Numbered from the stretch's first letter, positions 1 through 8,481 are shown. The stretch is DNA of 64,000 nt from Gemmatimonadaceae bacterium (GCA_036496605.1 DASXKV010000006.1:1-64000), one strand, 5' to 3'. The notes: generated from the sequence alone by a model not told the origin. Program-made: numbers and translations.

Positions 1-60
1 CAGGGAATCGGGCGCGCGCCAATGGCGCGGCGCCCGTTTCATTTTTTGTAACGCTCCTTT

Positions 61-144
61 CGACGCGCCGTAATCGACGCGCCCCTCTCGACGCGCTGTA
101 ATCGACGCGCCGTAATCGACGCGCCCTTCTCGACGCGCCCCTCT
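61..144. repeat. Six tandem 14-bp repeats upstream of a kinase gene
   Basis: Six head-to-tail units of exactly 14 bp fill 61-144. Each begins CGACGCGC and ends either GTAAT or CCTCT/CTTCT, so two unit subtypes are interspersed. The block ends 74 bp before the kinase start at 219. Open frames reading through it on the minus strand are by-products of the repeat and of the kinase antisense strand. It could be a slipped-strand-prone tract or a cluster of regulator sites; the sequence alone does not decide. Confidence 0.85.
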
Positions 145-218
145 ACCGCCCGATCCGCGTCGCACATCCCACGGCCCGCAATTCGCGAATCACTGTCCAT
201 TCTTGCACATTCCCGTTC

Positions 219-2519
219 ATGTCGGTCGACCTCCGCGACCACCTCCAACAGGCGTTGACCAACGCCTACTCCGTCGAGCGCGAGCTCGCCGGCGGCGGCA
301 TGAGCCGCGTCTTCGTCGCCGAGGAGCGCGCGCTTGGCCGACGCGTCGTCGTGAAGGTGCTCTCCCCCGACCTCGCCGCCGGCGTCAACGTCGAGCGCTT
401 CCGCCGCGAGATCCAGCTCACCGCGCGGCTCCAGCACCCGCACATCGTGCCCATTCTCAGCGCCGGCGAGATGGACGGTCTTCCCTTCTATACGATGCCC
501 TTCGTCGAGGGCGAATCGCTGCGCATCCGGCTCGTCCGCACCGGCGCGATGGGTGTTTCGCAAGCTGTGAACATCGTCCGCGACGTCGCCCGCGCACTGG
601 AGTTCGCCCACGAGAAGGGCATCGTCCATCGCGACATCAAGCCCGACAACGTTCTTCTTGCGGGCGAGAGCGCGACCGTCACCGATTTTGGGATCGGCAA
701 GGCGATCGCCGAATCGCGGGTCGGCGAGGCGGATGAAGCGCTCACCCTCCTTGGCGTCGCGCTCGGCACGCCGCAATACATGGCGCCGGAGCAGATCGCT
801 GCCGATCCGGCCATCGATCACCGCGCCGACCTCTATTCGTTAGGCTGCGTCGCCTACGAGCTACTCGCCGGGGAGACGCCGTTTGCCGGCCGCTCCGGCG
901 CTGCCGTCTTCCGCGCGCACCTCCTCGAGGAGCCGGCGCCGATCACCGCGAAGCGCAGCGACGTTCACGATTCGCTGTGCCAGCTCATCGCGCACTGTCT
1001 CGCGAAGGACCCCGCGCTCCGCCCCACCTCGGCCCGCGAGGTGCTCGCGCTGCTCGAGCGGGTCTCGACCGTGGCCGGCTCATCCGCGACGGGCGCCGCG
1101 ATCGCGCGCGAGGCCCTGACAATCGCCGTGCTGCCCTTCGCGAACGTCAACGCCGACCCCGAGAGCGAGCACTTCGCCGATGGCCTGACCGATGAGGTCA
1201 TCACCGACCTCTCCATGCTCAAGATGCTGCGCGTGACCTCGCGCCAGTCGGCGATGCGACTCAAGGGAAGTGACAAGGACGTGCGAACGATCGCGCGAGA
1301 ACTGGGGACGCGTTTCGTGCTCACTGGCAGTGTTCGCCGCGCTGGCGCCAACCTGCGAGTCACCGCACAACTCGTAGACGCGACGAGCGACGCACAGGTC
1401 TGGGCGGAGAAATACAGTGGTACCCTCGACGACGTCTTCGACATCCAGGAGAAATTATCGCGCCACATCGTCGAAGCACTGCGCCTTCGTCTAACGCCTG
1501 ACGAGGACCAACGGATGGCGGAGCGCCCGATCCGCGACGTCCGCGCCTACGAGTATTATCTCCTCGCGCGGCAGCAGATCTGGAGCTTCACCCGCCCATC
1601 GCTCGAGCGCGGCCTGCAGCTCATTCGCCAGGCGCAAGCCATCGTCGGCGAGAGTGAGCTGCTCCTCGCCGCCGAGGGACTGATCTACTGGCAGTACGTG
1701 AACGTCGGGCTCGTCCCGGTCGAGCGCTACGATGTGTATCTGCAAAAGGCCGATGCGTGCGCGGCACGAATGCTGGAGCTGAATCCGCGATCGGCGAAGG
1801 CGCACAGTTTGCGCGGTGCCGTGCGGATGCATCGCGCCGATCCGCGCGGTGCGATGGAGGACTTCAAGCGCGCGCTCGTCTTCGATCGCAACGACCCAGA
1901 GGCCCTTCTCTGGCTCGGCTACGGATACGCGGTCGCGGGACGGGTGGCGCTCGGGCGTGCGCTCATGGAGCGACTGCAGCAGGTCGATCCGTTGACGTCG
2001 ATCAATCAGACCATGTTCGGCATCATCGCGATGCTCGACGGCAAATACGACGAGGCACTCTGCTGGACCCAGCGTTCGGTGGACGTCGATCCCGGAAATC
2101 CGACGACGCGCATGATGCACGCGCACGCGCTTGCCGCGAATGGCCGGGTCGACGACGCGCGTGGATTGTTACATACCGTCGCGAGCGAGAAGCCAACGAT
2201 GGCTTGGGCTCGGCTTGCCTGCGCGATGGCATTCGCCTTGACCGGCGACCGTGAGCAAGTGCTCACGTCGATCACGCCCGATCTGCGCGACGCCGCGGCA
2301 ACCGACGACATCTTCTCGTGGTGGATGGCGGATTGTTACGCGCTCGTCGGCGAACGCGACGCCGCGCTCGAGTGTGTCGCGCGCATGATCGATCTCGGCC
2401 TGTTCAATTATCCCTTCCTTGCGCAGTACGAGCCCTTCATTGCGTCCATCCGCGCCGAGCCACGCTTCGCCTCGCTGCTCGAACAGGCGAGGAAGCAATG
2501 GGATGCGTTCGAGCCATAG
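219..2519 (+). CDS. Serine/threonine protein kinase with TolB-like and TPR regions
   Basis: This 766-residue protein starts with a Hanks-type kinase domain (about residues 15-275). It has a glycine-rich loop (LAGGGMSRVF), the ATP-binding Lys46, the catalytic loop HRDIKPDN (Asp139), DFG (Asp156) and an APE-like MAPEQ. Residues about 295-430 resemble the TolB-like domain often attached to adenylate cyclases and kinases (IAVLPF, FADGLTDEVITDLS, LTGSVRR). The rest, to about 740, looks like TPR-type helical repeats. I see no transmembrane segment between kinase and TolB-like part, so it is probably cytoplasmic, unlike many PASTA-type kinases. It likely phosphorylates protein substrates and uses the TPRs for partner binding; substrates are unknown. 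The ATG at 219 fits the family N-terminus. Confidence 0.93.
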   Translation: MSVDLRDHLQQALTNAYSVERELAGGGMSRVFVAEERALGRRVVVKVLSPDLAAGVNVERFRREIQLTARLQHPHIVPILSAGEMDGLPFYTMPFVEGESLRIRLVRTGAMGVSQAVNIVRDVARALEFAHEKGIVHRDIKPDNVLLAGESATVTDFGIGKAIAESRVGEADEALTLLGVALGTPQYMAPEQIAADPAIDHRADLYSLGCVAYELLAGETPFAGRSGAAVFRAHLLEEPAPITAKRSDVHDSLCQLIAHCLAKDPALRPTSAREVLALLERVSTVAGSSATGAAIAREALTIAVLPFANVNADPESEHFADGLTDEVITDLSMLKMLRVTSRQSAMRLKGSDKDVRTIARELGTRFVLTGSVRRAGANLRVTAQLVDATSDAQVWAEKYSGTLDDVFDIQEKLSRHIVEALRLRLTPDEDQRMAERPIRDVRAYEYYLLARQQIWSFTRPSLERGLQLIRQAQAIVGESELLLAAEGLIYWQYVNVGLVPVERYDVYLQKADACAARMLELNPRSAKAHSLRGAVRMHRADPRGAMEDFKRALVFDRNDPEALLWLGYGYAVAGRVALGRALMERLQQVDPLTSINQTMFGIIAMLDGKYDEALCWTQRSVDVDPGNPTTRMMHAHALAANGRVDDARGLLHTVASEKPTMAWARLACAMAFALTGDREQVLTSITPDLRDAAATDDIFSWWMADCYALVGERDAALECVARMIDLGLFNYPFLAQYEPFIASIRAEPRFASLLEQARKQWDAFEP

Positions 2520-2525
2520 CCGATC

Positions 2526-2552
2526 GTCGTCCTGAGTGAAGCGAAGGATGAC
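2526..2552. repeat. Dispersed hairpin repeat (AGCGAAGCGA core), copy 1
   Basis: A 27-bp near-palindrome lies just after the kinase stop. Its arms GTCGTCCT and AGGATGAC pair with one mismatch around a GAGTGAAGCGA core. Related copies lie at 23725-23755 (opposite orientation) and 59614-59640. All three are at gene boundaries. It looks like a REP-type intergenic element. Confidence 0.6.
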
Positions 2553-2583
2553 AGGGGAGCGGGAAACGATATCTTTCCCGACC

Positions 2584-3774
2584 ATGCCAAACTCCAAGGG
2601 GACAATCGCGATTCTCACCGGTGGCGGAGACGTCCCCGGACTGAATCCCGCCATTCGGGCGATCACCATTCGTGCGCTTCGTGAAGGCTACCGCGTCGTC
2701 GGCATCCGCCGCGGATGGGCGGGGCTCGTCGACTACAGCCCGGACAAGGACGCGGACAACTCCGAGAACATCCAGGATCTCTCGGAAGCAGAGGTCAACC
2801 GCGCCGGCCGCACCGGCGGTACCTTCCTCCACACCTCGCGCACGCGCCCGAGCACGTTGCCAAAGGCGCGCGTGCCCGCGCACCTCTCCGGTTACAACGA
2901 GAAAATCAACGACATCACGAAGGACGTGCTCAAGAACCTGGAGCACATCGGCGTCGACGTGCTGATCCCGATCGGCGGCGACGATACTCTCAGCTACGGC
3001 AAGAGACTTCATGACGAGGGCGTGCACGTCGTCGCGATTCCGAAGACGATGGACAACGACGTTTTTGGGACCGACTACTGCATAGGGTTTAGTACTTGCG
3101 TGACACGCACGATCGAGCTCACGCATAGCTTGCGAACCTCTGCGGGTTCGCATGAACGTTTCCTCGTCATCGAGGTCTTCGGCCGGTATGCGGGCTTCAC
3201 CGCGCTGCTGCCGACGATGGCTGGCGCCGCGGACCGGTGCGTCATCCCGGAACATCCCGTCGACGTCGAGCAGCTTACGGAGCTCCTGACCTACGACCAC
3301 AATCGGAACCCGAGCAAGTACTCCGTCGTGCTCGTGTCCGAAGGCGCCAAGCTCAGGTCGCAGGAGGGCATGAGCTTCGAGGGCGAGGACACCGACATGT
3401 TCGGCCACCGCAAGCTCGGTGGCATTGGTGACAAGGTTGCGTCGGCGCTGAAGGAGTATTCACCGCGCTACAACAACGGGCGACGCATCGACGTCGTCAA
3501 CCAGCGCCTCGGCTACCTCGTGAGGTCTGGCGATCCCGACGCGCTCGATTCGATCGTACCGATGGCGTTCGGCAACCTCGCGCTGGACCTGATTCTCAAG
3601 AAGGAGTATGGCCGGCTGGTGAGCATCCACCACGGCTTCTATGACAGCGTATCGATCAAGAGCGTGACGTCGGACAAGAAAGTCGTGGACGTGTCCAAAT
3701 ACTACAATACGGAGCGGCTGCGGCCGATTTATGATTTTGACGGCGCGCCGCTGTTCATCATGACGAATGACTGA
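2584..3774 (+). CDS. pfp: 6-phosphofructokinase, probably pyrophosphate-dependent
   Basis: The 396-residue enzyme is recognised by the phosphofructokinase N-terminus (ILTGGGDVPGLN), the GGDDTL motif and PKTMDND. In ATP-dependent PFKs these positions are usually GGDGS and PGTIDND. An Asp after GGD and a Lys in PKT are the established marks of the PPi-dependent type, so I infer PPi as phosphoryl donor and a possibly reversible glycolytic/gluconeogenic step between fructose 6-phosphate and fructose 1,6-bisphosphate. The frame is open to 2536, but that extension runs through the dispersed repeat and is not conserved-looking. The ATG at 2584 (MPNSKGTIAILTGGGD) places the nucleotide-binding motif at the usual distance from the N-terminus. 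It follows the kinase by 64 bp. Confidence 0.9.
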   Translation: MPNSKGTIAILTGGGDVPGLNPAIRAITIRALREGYRVVGIRRGWAGLVDYSPDKDADNSENIQDLSEAEVNRAGRTGGTFLHTSRTRPSTLPKARVPAHLSGYNEKINDITKDVLKNLEHIGVDVLIPIGGDDTLSYGKRLHDEGVHVVAIPKTMDNDVFGTDYCIGFSTCVTRTIELTHSLRTSAGSHERFLVIEVFGRYAGFTALLPTMAGAADRCVIPEHPVDVEQLTELLTYDHNRNPSKYSVVLVSEGAKLRSQEGMSFEGEDTDMFGHRKLGGIGDKVASALKEYSPRYNNGRRIDVVNQRLGYLVRSGDPDALDSIVPMAFGNLALDLILKKEYGRLVSIHHGFYDSVSIKSVTSDKKVVDVSKYYNTERLRPIYDFDGAPLFIMTND

Positions 3775-3800
3775 TTTTTCCCTAGCGGAGCTGACATGCG

Positions 3801-3986
3801 ATGAAAGCCTATCTTCTCACGACAGCCGTCGTCTTTGCCGCGCTCACGGTTCTCCACCTCTGGCGGATGGTCGCCGAGGGCGGGGGTCCAGGAAGGGAGC
3901 CGTTTTTCCTGCTCATAACCGTGGTCGCGGCAGGCTTCACGGCCTGGTCGGTAACACTGCTGCTGCGACAGAAGCCGCAATCGTGA
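3801..3986 (+). CDS. Small two-helix membrane protein
   Basis: A 61-residue protein with two hydrophobic stretches (about residues 4-20 and 35-56) separated by a short polar loop (MVAEGGGPGREP) and ending RQKPQS. A GGAG sequence at 3788 precedes the ATG at 3801. Its stop overlaps the GTG start of the next gene, so the two are probably translationally coupled. Family not recognised beyond a small hypothetical inner-membrane protein. Confidence 0.75.
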   Translation: MKAYLLTTAVVFAALTVLHLWRMVAEGGGPGREPFFLLITVVAAGFTAWSVTLLLRQKPQS

Positions 3987-4510
3987 TCGTCGTCGTTCTC
4001 GTCGTGATCGTCGTCGTCGCGGGGATCCTGCTCTTCGCGGCGACGCGACCCGATGCATACGGCATTCAGCGTGTCACCACCATCGGCGCGCCGCCTGAGC
4101 GTATTCTCCCCCTGCTGATTGACAAGCAGTGGCCGAACTGGTCCCCATTCGAGGCGCTCGACCCGACGATGGAGCGCACCTACAGCGGAGCGCCGACCGG
4201 TAAGGGGGCGGTCTACGAATGGGAGGGCAATCGCCAGGCGGGAAAGGGGCGCATGGAGATCGTGGATGTCTCGCCCCCAAAGAGCGTCACGATTCACGTC
4301 GACTTCGTCAAGCCATTCGACGCGCACAACATCAACCAGTTCACGCTCGAACCGCGGGGGAATGCAACCGTGGTGACCTGGTCGATGCGCGGCACCCAGC
4401 CCTTTGCCTTGAAGGCAATGAGCATCTTTGTAAGTCCCGATCGCCTCCTCGGTAAGCACTTCGAGACTGGGCTCGCCAATCTCAAGGCGACGGCCGAACG
4501 CAACGCATGA
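3983..4510 (+). CDS. Membrane-anchored SRPBCC (START-like) family protein
   Basis: The 175-residue product has an N-terminal membrane helix rich in Ile/Val followed by a Polyketide_cyc2/SRPBCC-like domain: a small alpha/beta hydrophobic-pocket fold with segments such as WPNWSPFEALDP, TYSG and VTWSMRG. The ligand is unknown. I place the start at the GTG of 3983, which overlaps the previous stop as GTGA; the frame is open upstream to 3767, but that part runs antiparallel to nothing conserved and would overlap the whole preceding gene. The stop overlaps the next start as ATGA (4507-4510), so 3801-5106 reads as a coupled operon. Confidence 0.82.
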   Translation: MIVVVLVVIVVVAGILLFAATRPDAYGIQRVTTIGAPPERILPLLIDKQWPNWSPFEALDPTMERTYSGAPTGKGAVYEWEGNRQAGKGRMEIVDVSPPKSVTIHVDFVKPFDAHNINQFTLEPRGNATVVTWSMRGTQPFALKAMSIFVSPDRLLGKHFETGLANLKATAERNA

Positions 4511-5106
4511 TCACCACCGCCCCGGTAACGCTCGAGGCACACGGCGTCCGTCTCGAGCCGCTCGCGCCGGAGCATCGGGATGCGCTCGTCGCCGTCGCGA
4601 CCGACGGCCGACTCTGGGAGCTCTGGTTCACCTCTGTTCCGACTCCTCAGGAAGCCGCCGGCTACATCAACGACGCGCTCACCGGCCAGCGCAACGGCCA
4701 CATGCTCCCCTGGATCGTGCGCGAGCTCCACTCGGGCGAGATCATCGGGACAACGCGATTCCATGACATCGTGCCCGCCATCGATCGCGTCGAGATCGGG
4801 TATACCTGGTACGCCGCCCGGTGGCAGCGCACGCATGTCAACACCGCCTGCAAGCTGCTGCTGCTGGCGCACGCTTTCGACTCGTTAGGGTGCAAGGTCG
4901 TGGGTCTGCGGACGGACCGCTTCAACGTTGCTTCGCAGCGGGCGATCGCCGCACTCGGCGCGCGTCAGGATGGAATCCTCCGCCATCACCAGGCGCGCCG
5001 CGACGGAACCGCACGCGATTCGGTGATATTCAGCATCCTTGCGGCCGAATGGCCCGATGTGAAGCGACACCTCACGTTGCGACTCGCACGCCACGGCGGA
5101 GATTGA
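4507..5106 (+). CDS. GNAT-family N-acetyltransferase (RimJ/RimL-like)
   Basis: A 199-residue GNAT protein of the RimJ/RimL-like ribosomal-protein acetyltransferase group. Features are VTLEAHGVRLEPLAPEH at the start, GEIIGTTRFHDI, RVEIGYTWYAARWQRT and N-V-A-S-Q-R-A-I-A-A-L-G-A near the acetyl-CoA site. The substrate cannot be inferred; such proteins acetylate protein N-termini or small molecules. It is coupled to the SRPBCC gene by a 4-bp ATGA overlap and followed one base later by the DinB gene. Confidence 0.88.
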   Translation: MITTAPVTLEAHGVRLEPLAPEHRDALVAVATDGRLWELWFTSVPTPQEAAGYINDALTGQRNGHMLPWIVRELHSGEIIGTTRFHDIVPAIDRVEIGYTWYAARWQRTHVNTACKLLLLAHAFDSLGCKVVGLRTDRFNVASQRAIAALGARQDGILRHHQARRDGTARDSVIFSILAAEWPDVKRHLTLRLARHGGD

Positions 5107-5107
5107 G

Positions 5108-5596
5108 ATGCGCGTGTCGGACCTCGAGCGACTCTACGACTTCTCCTACTGGGCCAACCGCAAGCTCTTCGACGTGATCGCGAAACTTCCCGAGGAGCAG
5201 TTCACGCAGAAGGTGAGTGGCGCCTACGGTTCGATCCGGAACGCGCTCGTTCACGTGATGAGCGCCGAATGGGGATGGCTGGATCGATGCGGCGGACAAC
5301 AACGCGGACCGCGCCTCGATCCCGATGATTATCCGACAGCGCAATCCGTCATCGAGACATGGAAACGTGTCGAAGGCTACGTGCGCTCCTTCCTTCCGAC
5401 CTTGAACGATGAAGATCTCGAGCGGAAGGTGGAATTCTCGATCGGCGGTGGTCCGATGCGCCTCGTTGCCCTCGGCGACTTGCTGCACCACTCGGTGATC
5501 CACGCGGTGCATCATCGCGGTCAGGTGGCGCTGATTCTCCGGGAGCTCGGGCTTACGCCCGGCAATTTCGATTTGCTCATCTACTGCATGGAGTAA
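5108..5596 (+). CDS. DinB-family putative metal-dependent hydrolase/transferase
   Basis: A 162-residue DinB/YfiT-like four-helix protein. The likely metal-binding His residues are in NALVHVMSAEWGW (helix 2) and in the C-terminal VIHAVHHRGQVA segment. The family includes metal-dependent thiol S-transferases and many uncharacterised members. The ATG at 5108 lies one base after the preceding stop. It is the last gene of the 3801-5596 cluster. Confidence 0.9.
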   Translation: MRVSDLERLYDFSYWANRKLFDVIAKLPEEQFTQKVSGAYGSIRNALVHVMSAEWGWLDRCGGQQRGPRLDPDDYPTAQSVIETWKRVEGYVRSFLPTLNDEDLERKVEFSIGGGPMRLVALGDLLHHSVIHAVHHRGQVALILRELGLTPGNFDLLIYCME

Positions 5597-5993
5597 GAGG
5601 CATCGCGCGGATGTGCGCCTTTCGCGGCGGCTCGGGCATTTCGCCCTGCCGCTTCGGTTCTACCTCAGCGGCTCGCGGAAGGACGGCGACAGGGAGCTCC
5701 GGGAGGCAGAGGTAGGTACTGGACAATGTTCGGTCTCGCCGGGCCGCCGCGCCGAGTGACGCAGTGCAGACCTAACGCTGCCTAACGAGCACCACGGGGC
5801 GCTGAAGCGGACAAAAGCGCCGCGCGAGGGAGGCCGACAGGACGACCGAGTCCTTCGGCCCAACTGACTGTGCGGACTCTGGTCGGGCGAACGCGTTGTG
5901 ATCTGGGTTATGGTTGACACGACCGCTTGCGCCTAACGTTCACGTCGTAGTCCCCACCTCGTTTCACTTCCGACACAAACAGGAGATGCAACC
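5597..5993. other. Intergenic region without a supported gene
   Basis: About 400 bp between the DinB gene and the secreted-protein gene. Short open frames here lack recognisable composition. It contains three CCTAACG heptamers (5771, 5781 and 5932), two of them only 10 bp apart. A TTGACA hexamer at 5914-5919 could be a -35 element for the gene at 5994, but I see no convincing -10 at normal spacing. Confidence 0.6.
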
Positions 5994-6701
5994 ATGCGCG
6001 GCTCAATGGTCGTGCTAGCATTGGCCGTCACGCCGTTCATCGCGCGCACGTCGCTCGCGCAACGCCAACACGGGGTTCCTACCCACGTCGTGCGGCGCGA
6101 GATGCCCGCGGCGTCGCGGCGTGACGATGACGACAGCGACAACGATCGTCGCGGTGACGACAAGAAATGCGAGGAGCGGCAGCGTGGGAACCCCTCCCAG
6201 AACGGGTGGGATCACCGCGCGGATCCGCGCACGAAGGCCAACAAGGACTGCCAGACTGCGCCGCCTCCGGCTCCGCAGCCTCCTCCGCCTCCGGCTCCGC
6301 AGCCTCCTCCGCCGGCACCCGCTCCGGCTCCGGATACCACTCCGACCACGCCTCCGCCACCTGCTGGTCACACGATCGTGCAGGGCAGCGTGTTCTTCGA
6401 TCTCAACCAGAATGGCAGTTTCGACGCGCCCGATGAAGTTTCGCTTTCGGGTTGGACCGTCGCGATCACGGGTCCTATGAATCTGACCGCAGTGACCGAT
6501 GGTAACGGCGCGTACTCGTTCACCGGGCTCGTAGAAGGCAATTACCTGGTGTGCGTGATCCCGCCGATGGGCTGGATCCAGACGGCCCTTCAGGGTGCGC
6601 CGTCGTGCGGCGCGAACCTATACGGCTACGCAATTCCGGCCGTGCAGCTCGCGGGAGACGTCGTGTACTCTGGCGTCGACTTCGGCTTCATTAGCCAGTA
6701 A
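5994..6701 (+). CDS. Secreted proline-rich protein with one SdrD/Cna-B-like domain
   Basis: The 235-residue protein has an N-terminal signal peptide (hydrophobic VLALAVTPFIA, cleavage probably after SLAQ). A charged Asp/Arg-rich segment (about 40-75) follows, then a low-complexity Pro/Ala linker (about 83-122). The C-terminal domain (about 125-235) has the pattern of SdrD-B/Cna-B beta-sandwich repeats: VQGSVFFDLNQNGSFD, then GNGAYSFTGLVEGNYLVCV. The DLNQNGSFD loop is a plausible calcium site. No LPXTG, membrane anchor or sorting domain is visible, so it is probably exported and free. AGGAGA about 8 bp upstream supports the start; a second ATG lies at 6006. Confidence 0.82.
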   Translation: MRGSMVVLALAVTPFIARTSLAQRQHGVPTHVVRREMPAASRRDDDDSDNDRRGDDKKCEERQRGNPSQNGWDHRADPRTKANKDCQTAPPPAPQPPPPPAPQPPPPAPAPAPDTTPTTPPPPAGHTIVQGSVFFDLNQNGSFDAPDEVSLSGWTVAITGPMNLTAVTDGNGAYSFTGLVEGNYLVCVIPPMGWIQTALQGAPSCGANLYGYAIPAVQLAGDVVYSGVDFGFISQ

Positions 6702-6723
6702 CATCGAGTGGTACTTGCAGCAG

Positions 6724-6762
6724 GAACGGGCTCGGCATCGCGCCGAGCCCGTTCTTTTTTCC
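6724..6762 (+). terminator. Intrinsic terminator after the SdrD-like gene
   Basis: A perfect 13-bp stem (GAACGGGCTCGGC with its complement 6742-6754), a 5-base loop and a run of six T (6755-6760). It lies 22 bp after the stop at 6701. It is the clearest intrinsic terminator in the window. Confidence 0.95.
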
Positions 6763-6850
6763 TCTGAGCGGCGAACGTCCAGGTTGTCACCTCGGCGAAC
6801 GACGCGTATCGTTTGGGCGTGGACAGGCAGCACGTCATGATCGTTAGGCT

Positions 6851-7282
6851 ATGCCGAGGCGCAGGCTCATGTCCGTCTTCCAGCGATCGGTCGCCGGTAC
6901 CGTCCGCAATCGCCTGCGCGAGGCGGCGCGAACGTTCTCCGGCGAGCCGCCGACCCCTGAAGCAATCCAGCTCCAGCTCGAGCTCGTGCTCAAGGCGCGG
7001 AAGGAGCTTGCTGGCGGCCAGGCTGACCTCCTGCGTCTCCTCGGGCCTGGCGCGGTGGCGGACGCACTCGGCGACCCCGAGCGCATCGCCGCCTATGCGG
7101 AAAGTCTCGCCGTCGAGGCGCTGGTCAACGACGTCGCCGGTCACCAAGAGCGCGCCGCGGCGATGAGAAAACAGGCCGTGGCGATTGCGCGCGAGCTACG
7201 GCGGCATGCCACGACGCCAGACCCCGCAATCGAACAGCTGATCGCGCGCGATGGCCATCCCGAGATCGATGGCGCGCAATAG
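6851..7282 (+). CDS. Hypothetical helical protein
   Basis: A 143-residue, Ala/Arg/Glu-rich protein predicted to be almost entirely helical, without signal peptide or membrane segment. Recognisable stretches are AIQLQLELVLKARKELAGG and GHQERAAAMRKQAVAIARELRRHA. The start may be the ATG at 6851 or 6869 (MSVFQRS). A CCTAACG heptamer (6842, minus orientation) lies directly before the first start. No family recognised. Confidence 0.6.
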   Translation: MPRRRLMSVFQRSVAGTVRNRLREAARTFSGEPPTPEAIQLQLELVLKARKELAGGQADLLRLLGPGAVADALGDPERIAAYAESLAVEALVNDVAGHQERAAAMRKQAVAIARELRRHATTPDPAIEQLIARDGHPEIDGAQ

Positions 7283-7340
7283 TGATGATCATGGCAGCCC
7301 TGCCGTTAGGCATCAACCTCGCCCGCATGGAGGCGTTCAC

Positions 7341-7904
7341 GTGCAAGACACTGTCGCGCCGGTCCTCACCGAGTGGGAAAGCTTCTACGTCATCATCGGC
7401 TCATCGGCGGCGGCGCTCACGGGCTTGATGTTCGTTGTGATCACCCTCGTCAACGATTCTCGGCGGCGTCGTTCGGAGCAGGCCGTCTCCGCCTATTCGA
7501 CGCCGACGATCGTGCATTTCGGCGCGGCGCTCCTCATCTCCGCCATCGCCAGCGCGCCCTGGCACGGGCTCGGCGCTGCAGGCCTGACGATGGGCGTCGT
7601 CGGCGCGGCCGGCATCGTGTATATCGCGCTCGTGCTCAAGATGATGAGCAACGTTCCCGACACATCATACTCCGCCGTGCTCGAGGACTGGCTATTTCAC
7701 GTGATCTTGCCGCTGATTGTGTATCTCGCGTTCCTCGTTATGGCGTTCCTCCTCCCGCGACATCCCGAGCCGGCTCTCTTCGGGATCGGAGGCGCGACCC
7801 TGCTGCTCCTTTTCATCGGCATCCACAACGCCTGGGATATCGTGACATTCCTCGTGCTGGGACCCGACCAGCCCGGCGCCGATAAGCCAACGCCAGGAGC
7901 CTAA
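7341..7904 (+). CDS. Hypothetical integral membrane protein
   Basis: The 187-residue product has about five hydrophobic helices, starting near FYVIIGSSAAALTGLMFVVITLV and ending near GIHNAWDIVTFLVLG. Family not recognised. The frame is open from 7251 but would overlap the previous gene and begins with non-conserved-looking sequence. A GTG at 7341 preceded by GGAGGCG (7329-7335) gives a sensible membrane-protein N-terminus. Its TAA stop sits inside a CCTAACG heptamer (7900-7906). Confidence 0.72.
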   Translation: MQDTVAPVLTEWESFYVIIGSSAAALTGLMFVVITLVNDSRRRRSEQAVSAYSTPTIVHFGAALLISAIASAPWHGLGAAGLTMGVVGAAGIVYIALVLKMMSNVPDTSYSAVLEDWLFHVILPLIVYLAFLVMAFLLPRHPEPALFGIGGATLLLLFIGIHNAWDIVTFLVLGPDQPGADKPTPGA

Positions 7905-7910
7905 CGGTAC

Positions 7911-8312
7911 CTAGTGGAGGTCCAGATCCGCGGATTGGATGTCGGTCGCCTCGTAATTCCCTGAGGAGCTCCTTTGTAGCCGCCATTGCGTAACGCGCAC
8001 GGCGGTCTGGCCGACGTGATAGCCGGCGATTTCCGAGTACGGGACACGCACGCTGGACTTCGCGGCCACGCGCGGACAGCTCGACGGATCGTCGCAGAGC
8101 GCGAAGTCGGCAACAGTCCCACTGGCAGTCGTCGCGAGGAAGTTGGGATCGACCGCCATGTAGAACACCGGCCACGAATTGGTATTCGTGAGGGTGAGCG
8201 CGGTACCGTCGCTTGTGACAACGAGTCGTTGCGACACCGGACTGGTCGACGTCTCACAAGCAAGGAGCGTCAGAGCGGCCAGTGCCAGAGCGAGTGCTCG
8301 CGATGTTCTCAT
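7911..8312 (-). CDS. Secreted lipoprotein of unknown function
   Basis: A 133-residue protein starting MRTSRALALALAALTLLACE. The LLAC lipobox (Cys19) predicts a lipoprotein. The mature part contains two Cys (in LCDDPSSCPR) and looks like a small beta-rich domain. The reading frame continues upstream to 8492, but the signal peptide fixes the start at 8312. It converges with the membrane-protein gene ending at 7904. No family recognised. Confidence 0.75.
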   Translation of the reverse strand: MRTSRALALALAALTLLACETSTSPVSQRLVVTSDGTALTLTNTNSWPVFYMAVDPNFLATTASGTVADFALCDDPSSCPRVAAKSSVRVPYSEIAGYHVGQTAVRVTQWRLQRSSSGNYEATDIQSADLDLH

Positions 8313-8481
8313 TGCGCCTCGACCGGGAGGACTGTGATTGCTAAACCTTAAGCGAGGCGGTTGAGTCACAGTTGCGCCGGCCTGTTGTTGATCGCGTGGC
8401 CGTGATTCATTATTGGACCGCTGAACGATAGGTGATTCTTCCCGGATCTGATCGATCACGTTGAACTGGGACTCGCGTCGC

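Noticed and set aside
61-144. Possible CRISPR array
   Set aside because: Units are 14 bp and contiguous with no spacers; therefore a tandem repeat.
39-821. A 260-residue minus-strand open frame over the tandem repeats and kinase start
   Set aside because: It is antisense to the kinase domain and gains its open length from the repeat block; composition is Arg/Asp/Ala-biased as in GC-rich antisense frames.
2437-3408. A 323-residue minus-strand frame
   Set aside because: Antisense of the phosphofructokinase gene; no domain recognisable.
5914-5940. TTGACA as promoter of the SdrD-like gene
   Set aside because: A -35-like hexamer is present but there is no acceptable -10 at 16-18 bp spacing, so not listed as a promoter.
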